From NCBI RefSeq assembly GCF_027012695.1, contig NZ_JALUYR010000047.1, positions 1-64,000 of the forward strand: DNA of 64,000 nt, given 5' to 3'. This DNA comes from Thermococcus sp. (GTDB taxonomy: Archaea; Methanobacteriota_B; Thermococci; Thermococcales; Thermococcaceae). Every line of letters begins with the position of its first letter. The first letter of the stretch is position 1. Both the position numbers and the translations under genes were made by a program. Below, in pieces: positions 7,473-17,098 of the stretch. The notes below the pieces were generated by a model. It made no database searches. It had not been told where the DNA came from and was given only the letters and a program-made list of their open reading frames with translations.

Positions 7473-7670
7473 ATGGCCCTGCCGAAGAACCTCATACCCA
7501 TGCCGAGGAGCCGGTTCCTCCGCGTCAAGTGCATCGACTGCGGTAACGAGCAGATCGTCTTCAGCAACCCCGCCACCCGGGTTCGCTGTCTGGTCTGCGG
7601 TGCTACCCTCGTCGAGCCCACCGGAGGGAAGGGGATCGTCAAGGCAAAGATACTCGAGGTTCTCGAGTGA
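7473..7670 (+). CDS. rps27e: Small-subunit ribosomal protein S27e
   Basis: The 65-residue zinc-ribbon protein reads [18 protein letters not shown] and [19 protein letters not shown], the two CxxC pairs of S27e. Length and motifs fit the family exactly. It follows L44e almost without a gap and belongs to the same operon. It binds the 30S subunit. Confidence 0.97.
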   Translation: MALPKNLIPMPRSRFLRVKCIDCGNEQIVFSNPATRVRCLVCGATLVEPTGGKGIVKAKILEVLE

Positions 7671-7689
7671 ACCTCTTCTTCTTTTCTAC

Positions 7690-7702
7690 CTGCTAAACTT
7701 TA
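7690..7702 (+). promoter_or_regulatory. TATA box before aIF2-alpha
   Basis: AACTTTAAATACC lies about 55-65 bp before the aIF2-alpha ATG, followed by a GAGGTGGT ribosome site. It suggests that the aIF2-alpha, nop10 and PAC2 genes can be transcribed apart from the ribosomal genes. Confidence 0.45.
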
Positions 7703-7754
7703 AATACCTCCTCCCGTAACTTAATCCGGCAGAGAAAATTTTGAGGTGGTTGCA

Positions 7755-8582
7755 ATGCCGAGGAAAGCCAAGGAGTACCCCGAAGAGGGAGAGTTCGTGG
7801 TCGCCACAGTTAAGAACATTCATCCCTACGGTGCGTTTCTGAAGCTCGACGAGTACCCGGGCAAGGAGGGCTTCATGCACATAAGCGAGGTCGCCTCGAG
7901 CTGGGTGAAGAACATCAGGGACCACATCAAGGAGGGTCAGAAGATAGTTGCCAAGGTCATCCGCGTTGACCCGAACAAGGGACACATTGACCTGAGCCTT
8001 AAAAGGGTCAACCAGCAGCAGAGGAAGGCCAAGCTCCAGGAGTATAAAAGGGCGCAAAAGGCCGAGAACCTGCTCAGGATGGCGGCCGAGAAGGTAGGTA
8101 AAGACTTCGAGACCGCCTGGAGGGAGGTCTGGGTTCCGCTCGAGGAGGAGTACGGCGAGGTTTACGCCGCTTTTGAAGATGCAGCTCAGAACGGCATGGA
8201 CGTCCTCCAGGGGCTCATAAGCGACGAGTGGATAGAGGCGCTCAGACCGATAATAGAGGCCTACGTCGAGATTCCGACGGTAACCATTGACGCCGAGTTC
8301 GAGATAACCGTTCCCAAGCCGAACGGCATCGAAATCATCAGGGAGGCCCTCATCAGGGCGCGCGACAGGGCCAACGAGGAGAAGGAGATTGACGTCAAGT
8401 TCTCCTACCAGGGGGCGCCGCGCTACAGGATAGACATAACCGCCCCGGACTACTACAAAGCTGAAGAAGTCCTTGAAGACATAGCCGAGGAGATACTTCG
8501 CGTCATCAAGGAAGCGGGCGGCGAGGCGACCCTCATAAGGAAGGAGAAGCGCATAAAGAAGGTCAAAAAGAGGGGTAAGTGA
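7755..8582 (+). CDS. Translation initiation factor aIF2, alpha subunit
   Basis: The 275-residue protein opens with an S1 RNA-binding domain (residues about 10-85: GEFVVATVKNIHPYGAFLKL, GFMHISEVASSWVKNIRDHIK, DLSLKRV). The helical middle domain and the alpha-beta C-terminal domain (FSYQGAPRYRIDITAPDYYKAEEVL) follow, as in the alpha subunit of the archaeal/eukaryotic initiator-tRNA carrier. The end is strongly basic. ATG 7755 follows GAGGTGGTTGCA. The stop overlaps the nop10 start (TGATG at 8580-8584). Confidence 0.96.
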   Translation: MPRKAKEYPEEGEFVVATVKNIHPYGAFLKLDEYPGKEGFMHISEVASSWVKNIRDHIKEGQKIVAKVIRVDPNKGHIDLSLKRVNQQQRKAKLQEYKRAQKAENLLRMAAEKVGKDFETAWREVWVPLEEEYGEVYAAFEDAAQNGMDVLQGLISDEWIEALRPIIEAYVEIPTVTIDAEFEITVPKPNGIEIIREALIRARDRANEEKEIDVKFSYQGAPRYRIDITAPDYYKAEEVLEDIAEEILRVIKEAGGEATLIRKEKRIKKVKKRGK

Positions 8583-8758
8583 TGCGCTTCAGAATAAGGA
8601 AGTGTCCCAGCTGCGGGCGCTACACCCTGAAGGAGGTCTGTCCCGTCTGCGGGACAAAGACGAAGGTGGCCCATCCGCCGCGCTTCTCCCCCGAGGACCC
8701 CTACGGGGAGTATCGGAGGAGGCTGAAGCGCGAAAGACTTGGGATTGGGGGGAAGTAA
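8582..8758 (+). CDS. nop10: Ribosome biogenesis protein Nop10
   Basis: This 58-residue gene lies in the short space after aIF2-alpha. The product begins MRFRIRKCPSCGRYTLKE and has two CxxC pairs (CPSC, CPVC) forming the zinc ribbon, then the conserved AHPPRFSPEDPYGEYRRR. Nop10 is a core subunit of the H/ACA ribonucleoprotein that makes pseudouridine in rRNA. The ATG overlaps the aIF2-alpha stop, and the next gene begins one base after its stop. Confidence 0.96.
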   Translation: MRFRIRKCPSCGRYTLKEVCPVCGTKTKVAHPPRFSPEDPYGEYRRRLKRERLGIGGK

Positions 8759-8759
8759 G

Positions 8760-9560
8760 ATGAAGGAAACGATTGTTCATGTCCTTGAGAGGCCCAGGTT
8801 GAGGGATCCCGTCTTCATCGAGGGACTCCCGGGGATAGGTCTCGTTGGAAAATTAGCAGCTGAGCACCTCATCCAGGAGCTCAACGCCGTCAAGTTCGCA
8901 GAACTTTACTCACCGCACTTCATGCACCAGGTTCTCATCAAGAAGAACTCCGTCGTCGAGCTGATGAAGAACGAGTTCTACTACTGGAAGAACCCCGATG
9001 AAAAAGGCAGGGATCTCATCATCATAACCGGCGATCAGCAGGTCGCTCCAACGGACAGCCCTGGCCACTACGAGGTAGTTGGCAGGATGCTGGACTTCGT
9101 GAGCGAGTTCGGAACCAGGGAGATCATCACCATGGGCGGCTACCAGGTCCCGGAGCTCCAGGGCGAGCCGAGGGTTCTGGCGGCGGTTACCCACGAAGAA
9201 CTGGTTGGCTATTACCAGGAGAAGCTCAAAGACTGCTCGGTTGAGGTCATCTGGAGGGAGGACGAGGGGGGCGCGATAGTAGGAGCGGCTGGACTGCTCC
9301 TCGGCATGGGCAAGCTCCGCTCGATGTACGGGATAAGCCTTCTCGGTGAGAGTCTCGGTTACATCGTTGATGCAAAATCCGCCAAGTCCGTTCTCCTCGC
9401 GGTGACCAGGATCCTAGGCCTTGAGGTTGACATGACCGCCCTCGAGGAACGCGCCCGGGAGACGGAGGAGATACTACGGAAGGTTCAGGAGATGCAGAGG
9501 GCAATGCTCGAGCAGACGATGCCACCGGCCCCCGAAGAGGAGGACAGGGGTTATCTCTGA
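8760..9560 (+). CDS. PAC2-family protein, proteasome assembly chaperone homologue
   Basis: The 266-residue protein contains the PAC2 core: DPVFIEGLPGIGLVGKLAAEHLI near the N-terminus, IIITGDQQ, and EIITMGGYQVPE. Archaeal members (PbaA/PbaB group) form oligomers and assist proteasome assembly, using a C-terminal HbYX-like tail in some. This one ends EEEDRGYL with an acidic, helical C-terminus. ATG 8760 is preceded by GGGGGGAAGTAAG. It is the last gene of the translation block. Confidence 0.88.
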   Translation: MKETIVHVLERPRLRDPVFIEGLPGIGLVGKLAAEHLIQELNAVKFAELYSPHFMHQVLIKKNSVVELMKNEFYYWKNPDEKGRDLIIITGDQQVAPTDSPGHYEVVGRMLDFVSEFGTREIITMGGYQVPELQGEPRVLAAVTHEELVGYYQEKLKDCSVEVIWREDEGGAIVGAAGLLLGMGKLRSMYGISLLGESLGYIVDAKSAKSVLLAVTRILGLEVDMTALEERARETEEILRKVQEMQRAMLEQTMPPAPEEEDRGYL

Positions 9561-9912
9561 CTCCCCTGTCCCTGTACTTTTGCGATTCTTCTTTCCAATC
9601 CCGTTCCCGGCTTCGTTTCTGTTGAAGACCGTCTCAAACTTTTGGCCGGCAATGGGCGGTTTTATTTGCGTAATTGATGGCATCGGTCATTGTAGTGTTC
9701 GATTGCACGTACCCGATGGACTGCTGAACATCCCCGTGATGATAACCATCGGGTGATAACGAGGGGTGGATGGGGGAGAACAGGGGCTGGAATGATACCT
9801 TGAAACTCCGGTCTTTTGACGGACACAACTTCGATAACCGTCCCGGTGGAGCTCTTCCTGGATCTTCCATTTCCCCAAGAGAGCGTGGAAGAGGTGGAGG
9901 AGTGGGGAGGGG
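9561..9912. other. 350-bp spacer between convergent genes with one strong hairpin
   Basis: No convincing gene is seen; the open frames on the minus strand here have no start signals and no recognisable content. The most striking feature is an inverted repeat, ACCCGATGG (9711-9719) against CCATCGGGT (9746-9754). Its loop holds CTGA (9724-9727) and GTGATGA (9736-9742), the D- and C-box words of kink-turns. A small structured RNA is possible. Confidence 0.4.
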
Positions 9913-11283
9913 CTAGGTCCTCATCGCCTCCTCCAACAGCCCAAGTCCCAGCTCGAGGTATTCCTTAGCTTTCTCCTCGCTTTTAGCTTCGCTGAAGACC
10001 CTGATTATGGGTTCGGTTCCGCTGGCCCTCACGAGAACCCAGCCATCGCTGAAGAGGATTTTGGTTCCGTCGGTCGTGTCCGTTCTGTAACCCCTCTTCT
10101 CAGCCAGTTCGGCGACCTTGGCAACTATCGCCTTCCTGTCGCCCTCCACCTTTCTCTTCGTCTTGAACTGGTAGTACTTCGGAAGCTCATCGATAAGCTC
10201 GCTGAACCTCTTTCCGCTCTTGGCGAAGATCTCGACTATCTTCGCTGTCGTCATCGCCCCGTCCCTGCCGAGGACGAAGTCCGGGAAGATAACTCCCCCG
10301 TTCTCCTCGCCGCCGATGGTTCCGCTGTTCTCGAGGAGCGCGCGGGCAACGATGAGATCGCCGACCTTTGTTCTCATCACTTCGGCGTTGTTCCTCTTCG
10401 CTATGTCGTCGAGAAGGTTGGAAGTCGCTACTGTGGTGACGAGCAGTCCTCCGCCGTTCTCCCTCAGAACGGCATCGGCAACCAGCGCGAAGGTCTTGTC
10501 GCCCTGTATGAAGCGTCCGTTTTCGTCTATGAAGACAGATCTGTCTGCATCACCATCCTGAGCAACGCCAAAGTCCGCCCCAAGGGCCTTCACCATCTCC
10601 CTGAACTCCCTCAGGTTCTCCTCGTTCGGCTCGGGGTTTCTCGCTGGAAAGTGACCGTCGGGATGGGCGTTAACGCTGACGACCTTGCAGCCAAGCTCGC
10701 GGAGGAGGTAGGGGAGGGTTAGTGAGCCAGCACCGTTGGAAGTATCAACTACAACGAAGGGCCTTCTAGCCTTTATCGCTTCGACGTCCACTCTGCTCTT
10801 TATCGCCTCGATGTAGGGCTTTATGATGTCCTCATCGCGGACCTCACCTATTTCGTCCCATTTAGCCCTGTCGAAGTCCTCGTTGAAGAAGACCTCCTCA
10901 ACAACCGCTTCCCTCTCCTTCCTGAGGCCCATGCCGTTCGGCTCAAGGAGCTTTATGCCGTTGTATTCGGGCGGATTGTGGGAAGCTGTAATAACCGCCC
11001 CGCCATCGGCGTTGAAGTGAGCTGTTGCCCACTGTATGGCGGGCGTTGGGGCGATGCCGACATCGATGACGTCGCAGCCCACACTCAGTAGACCGCTTAT
11101 CAAAGCGTCCTTGAGCATCTCACCGCTTACTCTTGTATCCCTGCCGACAACGACGAGGGGCTTTTCTCTCCCTTCCCTTTTGAGCATCGTCCCGAAGGCC
11201 ATGCCCATTTTAAGGGCGAACCCCGGCGTTATCTCCTCGTTCGCTATTCCGCGGACGCCAAAGGTTCCAAAGAGCCTTCCCAT
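9913..11283 (-). CDS. Phosphoglucomutase/phosphomannomutase family enzyme
   Basis: The 456-residue alpha-D-phosphohexomutase has all four family loops: the phosphoserine loop TASHNPPEYNG (Ser at about residue 101), the metal loop QDGDADRS, the sugar-binding GGEENGG and the phosphate-binding RASGTEPIIRV. It interconverts hexose 1- and 6-phosphates; mannose, glucose or glucosamine cannot be told apart by sequence. Next to ManC, making mannose 1-phosphate for GDP-mannose is the natural role. The start follows GAGGTGGTAGA. It is the last gene of a leftward run with the small membrane protein, ManC and glucokinase. Confidence 0.9.
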   Translation of the reverse strand: MGRLFGTFGVRGIANEEITPGFALKMGMAFGTMLKREGREKPLVVVGRDTRVSGEMLKDALISGLLSVGCDVIDVGIAPTPAIQWATAHFNADGGAVITASHNPPEYNGIKLLEPNGMGLRKEREAVVEEVFFNEDFDRAKWDEIGEVRDEDIIKPYIEAIKSRVDVEAIKARRPFVVVDTSNGAGSLTLPYLLRELGCKVVSVNAHPDGHFPARNPEPNEENLREFREMVKALGADFGVAQDGDADRSVFIDENGRFIQGDKTFALVADAVLRENGGGLLVTTVATSNLLDDIAKRNNAEVMRTKVGDLIVARALLENSGTIGGEENGGVIFPDFVLGRDGAMTTAKIVEIFAKSGKRFSELIDELPKYYQFKTKRKVEGDRKAIVAKVAELAEKRGYRTDTTDGTKILFSDGWVLVRASGTEPIIRVFSEAKSEEKAKEYLELGLGLLEEAMRT

Positions 11284-11292
11284 TCTACCACC

Positions 11293-11703
11293 TCACATCA
11301 GGGAAACGGCGAAGTTCACTATCACCATCACGAAGATGTACAGCCCGTAGACGAACGCTCCGGCCTGGATGAGGGTTATGAGGACTTTGAGAGGTTTCAG
11401 CTTACCCGAAAGGAGCGGCACCGGCAGACCGATAAGGACCGCCCCGAAGAGGTACAGAACCGCGTTCCTTATTGCGGCGTAGTCTATGGGGACCTCTATC
11501 TCGGGAAAGCTGAAGTTCACCTCCTGGCCGTTCACGGTCAGGGTGAAGTTCGCGTTCTCAAGGCCGACCACTATGACGTAGGCCATTATCAGGGTGAAGA
11601 GCAGGGTTGGGAGGAGGCTCAGCGAAAGCGAGGATATCGACCTGCTGAACCTCTCCCAGCCATCGCCACACTCAACGACCTTAACCTTTTCCTCCTTCCC
11701 CAT
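11293..11703 (-). CDS. Small membrane protein between ManC and the hexose mutase, unknown
   Basis: The 136-residue protein starts MGKEEKVKVVECGDGW at ATG 11703, behind GGAGGGATTG. About three membrane segments are visible: LLPTLLFTLIMAYVIVVGL, NAVLYLFGAVLIGLPVPLL and GAFVYGLYIFVMVIVNFAV. A polar loop (VNGQEVNFSFPEIEVP) between the first two should face outward. I do not recognise the family. It starts one base after the ManC stop and ends 10 bp before the mutase, so it belongs to that operon; a link to sugar export or glycan assembly is only context. Confidence 0.7.
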   Translation of the reverse strand: MGKEEKVKVVECGDGWERFSRSISSLSLSLLPTLLFTLIMAYVIVVGLENANFTLTVNGQEVNFSFPEIEVPIDYAAIRNAVLYLFGAVLIGLPVPLLSGKLKPLKVLITLIQAGAFVYGLYIFVMVIVNFAVSLM

Positions 11704-11704
11704 C

Positions 11705-13099
11705 TCAATCCCTCCCAAAATCGTCTTCAAACCTTACTATGTCGTCCTCACCGAGGTACTCCCCTATCTGGGTCTCTATGACCTCCAAAACCACCCTTCC
11801 CGGGTTCTCGAGGCGGTGTATAACTCCAGCAGGGATGAAGGTGCTCTCCCCGGGCCTCAGGAGAATCTCCTCGTCCCCGACGCGGATTTTTGCCGTTCCC
11901 CTCACCACGACCCAGTGCTCCGAGCGGTGGTAGTGCATCTGGAGGGAGAGCTTCTTGCCAGGCAGAACGGTAAGGCGCTTTATCTTGTAGCGCTCGTTCT
12001 CCTCAAGGACGGTGTAGCTCCCCCACGGCCTGTATGCGGTCCTGTGAACGATCGCCCTCTCGTCGTTTATCTCTTTCAAGTGCTTGTAGACCTCCCTGAC
12101 CCTCTGCCCCTCCCCGCGGTGAGCTACTAGGAGAGCGTCGTCGGTGTCGATGATGATGAGGTCTTCCACTCCCACCGTCGCGGTGAGGCGTTCGGCCATT
12201 ATGAGGTTGTTCTTCGAGTTCACGCCGATGTGGTATGCGTTTCTCCCGGAAATCCGGATGGCGTTTCCGTTCTCGTCCTTCTCGAGGACGTCGTAGATGG
12301 CGTCGAAGCTTCCGAGGTCGTTCCAGTAGGCGTTGAGCGGGACGACCGCTGCCTTGTCAGTTTTCTCCATTATCCCGTAGTCGATGCTCAAATCGGGGGC
12401 CAGCTCGTAGGCCTTCTCTACGCTCCCCTCCTCGAAGGCCCTGACAACCTCGGGGGCGTGCTTCCTAGCTTCCTCAAGGAAGAGGGAACTCGAGAACGCG
12501 AACATGCCGCTGTTCCAGAGGTAGTTCTCCTCGACGTAGCGCCTGGCCGTTTCGAGGTCGGGCTTCTCCTTGAACTCGGCGACGGTGTAGCCAAGGAGGG
12601 AGCCCCCTTCCTCAAGTGCCTCACCGGGACGTATGTAGCCGTAGCCGGTGTGGGGCCTCGTCGGACTTATGCCGAAGGTTACGAGGTGGCTTTTGGCGAG
12701 CTTCTCCGCGTTCCTGAAGGCCCTCTCATAGGCCTCTCCAGCATCGATGAGGTGGTCGCTCGGAAGAACCGCCACGATGGAGTCGCCGAAGGTTTCTTCA
12801 ATGGTCTTCGTCCCCCAGTATATCGCCGGGAGGGTGTTTTTGCCTGCAGGTTCGAGAAGGAGGTTCTCCCCTGGCAGTTCAACACCCAGTTCGCCCAGAT
12901 CGTCTAAAACGCGGAACTTGTACTTCCGATTCGTGACCACGAAGATTTCTCCGGGCTTGGAGAACTTAAGCGCCCTCCTAACGGTCTTCTGGAAGAGGCT
13001 CTCTCCGTCGAGGAATCGGACGAACTGCTTGGGCATGAGTTCCCTGCTGAGGGGCCATAACCTGGTTCCCTTCCCACCGGCGAGAATCAGCGTCTTCAT
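11705..13099 (-). CDS. manC: Mannose-1-phosphate guanylyltransferase / mannose-6-phosphate isomerase
   Basis: The 464-residue bifunctional protein has an N-terminal nucleotidyltransferase (LILAGGKGTRLWPLSRELMPKQF) and a C-terminal cupin isomerase (PWGSYTVLEENERYKIKRL, then SLQMHYHRSEHWVVV with metal-binding His). FVEKP-like FKEKPDLETA and NSGMFAF are the sugar-binding loops of the first domain. It joins isomerisation of fructose 6-phosphate with synthesis of GDP-mannose. ATG 13099 follows GGTGGTTGCC; six more codons upstream are less likely. GDP-mannose would feed glycans such as those made by the 40225-44378 genes. Confidence 0.94.
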   Translation of the reverse strand: MKTLILAGGKGTRLWPLSRELMPKQFVRFLDGESLFQKTVRRALKFSKPGEIFVVTNRKYKFRVLDDLGELGVELPGENLLLEPAGKNTLPAIYWGTKTIEETFGDSIVAVLPSDHLIDAGEAYERAFRNAEKLAKSHLVTFGISPTRPHTGYGYIRPGEALEEGGSLLGYTVAEFKEKPDLETARRYVEENYLWNSGMFAFSSSLFLEEARKHAPEVVRAFEEGSVEKAYELAPDLSIDYGIMEKTDKAAVVPLNAYWNDLGSFDAIYDVLEKDENGNAIRISGRNAYHIGVNSKNNLIMAERLTATVGVEDLIIIDTDDALLVAHRGEGQRVREVYKHLKEINDERAIVHRTAYRPWGSYTVLEENERYKIKRLTVLPGKKLSLQMHYHRSEHWVVVRGTAKIRVGDEEILLRPGESTFIPAGVIHRLENPGRVVLEVIETQIGEYLGEDDIVRFEDDFGRD

Positions 13100-13163
13100 G
13101 GCAACCACCCTGAGCACCTGGGATCATTTGGGCATACTGGCTTTTAACGGTAGCGAAAAGAAA

Positions 13164-14558
<1,395 letters not shown>

Positions 14559-14587
14559 TTAATAAGGGTTGTGGTGAATAAAAGAGA

Positions 14588-15160
14588 TCAGTCCTTCCAG
14601 CGCGGGTTGTCTATCAGCTTGATCTCGCCGTTCTCCTCGATAACGAGTTTTGCAAAGCCCCGTTCCTTTATCGAGCCGTAGTCATGGCCCGCATCGGCAG
14701 GATAGATCGCGAGGAATATGAAGGGCTCGTCTCCGGTGTTGACCGTCCTGTGCGCCCAGTAGGGCGGGACGTAGACGACGGTTCCCGCTTTCATCGGTAT
14801 CCACTCGACTTCGCCCTCGGGGGTCTGGAGGAGCATTCCCCCTTCGCCTTTGATTCCGTAGTATATCTCCGCTCTGTTCGGCTTGGCATGATAGTGGCCC
14901 TTCGTGAAGAAGAACTCCTTCCCGACCCTGCCGGGGTAGAGGACGGTTGTGGCGAAGTTAAGGTCGCCTTCCTTCTCCTCCTGCTCCATCGCGTAGACCT
15001 CGTAAACTACCGGATCATCCTTGAGGAGCTCGTTGTAGGCCTCCTCATCGAGGAAGTAGCCCCTGAGATCGCTCAGTCTTCTGACGAGCTTCTTCGCCCC
15101 TGGAATAACGCCGGTTTCGAGATCCACGTTGACTCCGATGGGTCTTTTATAGGCCACCAT
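14588..15160 (-). CDS. pgiA: Glucose-6-phosphate isomerase, cupin type
   Basis: The 190-residue cupin has the metal-binding pattern of archaeal phosphoglucose isomerase: TKGHYHAKPNRAEIYYGIKGEG (His, His, Glu) and VYVPPYWAHRTVNTG (His). It interconverts glucose 6- and fructose 6-phosphate and is unrelated to the classical enzyme. ATG 15160 follows GGGGTGATA. It directly precedes glkA, so two consecutive glycolytic steps are neighbours. Confidence 0.96.
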   Translation of the reverse strand: MVAYKRPIGVNVDLETGVIPGAKKLVRRLSDLRGYFLDEEAYNELLKDDPVVYEVYAMEQEEKEGDLNFATTVLYPGRVGKEFFFTKGHYHAKPNRAEIYYGIKGEGGMLLQTPEGEVEWIPMKAGTVVYVPPYWAHRTVNTGDEPFIFLAIYPADAGHDYGSIKERGFAKLVIEENGEIKLIDNPRWKD

Positions 15161-15178
15161 TATCACCCCGCGAGGGGA

Positions 15179-15358
15179 TCACTTTCCCCTGACCTCTATC
15201 TTCTTCCCTATGACCAGCTCGGCCGCCTTAACCGCCGCTCCACCGCTTCCAACCGCTATCCGCACCTGATCCTCGGGGACGTAGACGATCACCCTGTCCT
15301 CGAGCTCCTCCATGTCCAGTATTTTCACGTTGAGCATCCTCTCAAGCCTGTCCTTCAT
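15179..15358 (-). CDS. Small KH-domain protein
   Basis: This 59-residue gene fits the gap between the TraB-like gene and pgiA. The product begins MKDRLERMLNVKILDMEELE and continues VIVYVPEDQVRIAVGSGGAAVKAAELVIGKK; the GSGG turn stands in the place of the GxxG loop of NusA-type KH domains, between a strand and a helix. A single KH domain suggests RNA or single-strand binding. A stop 18 bases before the pgiA start makes co-transcription likely. No detailed function is known to me. Confidence 0.75.
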   Translation of the reverse strand: MKDRLERMLNVKILDMEELEDRVIVYVPEDQVRIAVGSGGAAVKAAELVIGKKIEVRGK

Positions 15359-15385
15359 GGTGATCCCCTGCGTAAGTTGGCGGCA

Positions 15386-16075
15386 TCAAATATAAACGTA
15401 ACGACCGGTTCCCGTCTTCCAGCGGTCGAGGAGGTGTTCTATGCCCTGCTTGTGGCCCAGGCCGACTATCGCTACCACCCGGGGTTTCCTCACCCCCGCA
15501 GCCCGCAGACTGTCCACGATTGAGATCAGGTTTCGGGCCATGATCTCGTTTCTCTCCTCGACCAGAACGCGGTAAAGGTAGGGGTAGCGCCGCCTGAAGG
15601 CCGCCATCATGAACCTGTACTCCTCCAACGGATCCGGCATTTCATCGCCGGGTTTCACTGGCAGGAAGACCGCGAGGGACTCCAGGGCCATGAGGAGCTT
15701 TTCCCTCCCCGGAGCGGCCGCTATCTTCCCAATGATAACGTCTATGTTCTCGTCGATGAGGAAGAGGGGAATCCCGAAGCGCCTGGCCACCTCCACTGCC
15801 GCCCGCATATCCCCGCCGGGCCTCATCCCAAACTCCTCCCCGAGTCTCTCCTCGAGCTTCGCTAGGGCGTAGTTTATCAGTCCCCCCTTTCCGAGGCGAA
15901 TGGCATCCCCGAGGGTCGCCTTCCTTTCGCCTTCCATTGCCAGGAACCTCGCCCTATCAAGCTCCACAGCTATGGCGTTGGGCCTTTCCTTGAGTATCGT
16001 TCTGACGACATCCTCCCTGCTTCTCGGGGAAACGTGCATCGTGCCTATAACCCTGACGTAGCGCAGATAGCTCAT
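15386..16075 (-). CDS. TraB/PrgY-family protein
   Basis: The 229-residue protein opens YVRVIGTMHVSPRSREDV, the family hallmark G(T/V)xHxS, and repeats related words near the end (VVAIVGLGHKQGIEHLLD). AVELDRARF and NEIMARNLISIVDSL also fit. The family is related to erythromycin-esterase/Tiki-type metal hydrolases. Some bacterial members inhibit pheromone signalling, but the archaeal role is unknown. No signal peptide is seen. Its start overlaps the stop of RNase Z by four bases (16072-16075), so the two are translated together. Confidence 0.8.
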   Translation of the reverse strand: MSYLRYVRVIGTMHVSPRSREDVVRTILKERPNAIAVELDRARFLAMEGERKATLGDAIRLGKGGLINYALAKLEERLGEEFGMRPGGDMRAAVEVARRFGIPLFLIDENIDVIIGKIAAAPGREKLLMALESLAVFLPVKPGDEMPDPLEEYRFMMAAFRRRYPYLYRVLVEERNEIMARNLISIVDSLRAAGVRKPRVVAIVGLGHKQGIEHLLDRWKTGTGRYVYI

Positions 16076-17016
16076 CCTCTCTCCTCCAGGAGGTTCCTCA
16101 GCTCCCAGGAGCCGGATTTGAAGGTTACCACGTCGAAGTCCCCTGGAATGATAAAGTTAACGCCGAGGACCTCGCATATCCTCGCCGCTTCCCTTGCGTA
16201 TTCCTCGTAGGTGTAGCGGAAGGCCCTGTGGAAGAGCGCGAGGAGCTTTGCCCTGGCCTTTTTCGCTGTCTCACAGGCATCCTCAACGGTGGAGTGGTAG
16301 CCCTCTCCCCTGTCCTCAGGGCTGAGGTACGTCGCCTCATGGATCAGCAGGTCGGCCCTCTCGGCGAAGAGCCTCACCCTCTCCGTCGGTGCTGTGTCGC
16401 CTGTGTAAACCACCTTCAGCCCCTTCCTCCGCGGCCCGGTGACGTCTTCGAGGCGGATTATCCTGCCGTTCCACTCGATTTTGCCTTCCCTCTCAATCTT
16501 CCCGAGTATCGGCCCCTCGCTCAGGCCGTACTCCCTCAGCTTCTCGGGCAGGAACTTTCCGCGCTTGTCCCTCTCCTTGAAGACGTAGCCGAGGGCTGGA
16601 ACACCGTGCTCAACCCTGAAGGACCAGATTTCGTAGTCACCGAACTTTAATCGGGTCTCACCGAGCTCATGGACGTGGATGTCGAAGCCCGGCCTAAAGA
16701 ATCCACTGTTCAAGAGGTTCTCAACGAACCGGAAGGTGTACTTCGGCCCGTAGACGTGGAGCGGCTTTTCCCGGTTCCAGAGGTTCATCGTCTGGATTAA
16801 CGCGGCCAGTCCGAGGTAGTGGTCGCCGTGAAAGTGGGTTACGAATATTTTATCGACCTTCATCGGGCTGAGCTTCGCCGTGTTCATCTGACGTATGGTC
16901 CCCTCTCCCGTATCAAAGAGAATTATCTCTCCCCTGTACCTGAGCGCTATCGCCGGGACGTTCCTCTCCTTAGTGGGCATTATCCCACCGGTTCCGAGGA
17001 AGAACAACTCGAGCAT
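16072..17016 (-). CDS. rnz: Ribonuclease Z
   Basis: The 314-residue metallo-beta-lactamase protein contains the zinc motif FVTHFHGDHYLGL (about residue 60), the early LGTGGIMPTKERN and DTGEGT strands, VYTGDTAPTERV, HEATY, and a late histidine in ALFHRAFRY. These are the RNase Z marks. The enzyme removes the 3' trailer of tRNA precursors, of interest given the trailer elements described at 3623 and 51669. It heads the leftward run that continues into TraB, KH and pgiA. Confidence 0.94.
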   Translation of the reverse strand: MLELFFLGTGGIMPTKERNVPAIALRYRGEIILFDTGEGTIRQMNTAKLSPMKVDKIFVTHFHGDHYLGLAALIQTMNLWNREKPLHVYGPKYTFRFVENLLNSGFFRPGFDIHVHELGETRLKFGDYEIWSFRVEHGVPALGYVFKERDKRGKFLPEKLREYGLSEGPILGKIEREGKIEWNGRIIRLEDVTGPRRKGLKVVYTGDTAPTERVRLFAERADLLIHEATYLSPEDRGEGYHSTVEDACETAKKARAKLLALFHRAFRYTYEEYAREAARICEVLGVNFIIPGDFDVVTFKSGSWELRNLLEERG

Positions 17017-17098
17017 GGTCTGAGTTGGAAGCCGGGTTTAAAAACCCGTCCCTAAAGCGTTAAATACCCCGGCGCGGTAAGGGGGGTGAGGTGTTGTT

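Noticed and set aside
9634-9878. Two short minus-strand frames in the 9561-9912 spacer
   Set aside because: They overlap each other in different frames, lack ribosome sites and have no recognisable content. A small RNA or gene remnant is as likely as a protein.
11734-12907. Several 170-225 codon plus-strand frames across ManC
   Set aside because: They are antisense to ManC, which has complete family motifs; G+C-rich genes of this genome give many such shadows.
15161-15177. TGM in front of pgiA
   Set aside because: Only the first half site TATCAC is present; the second half does not match GTGATA.
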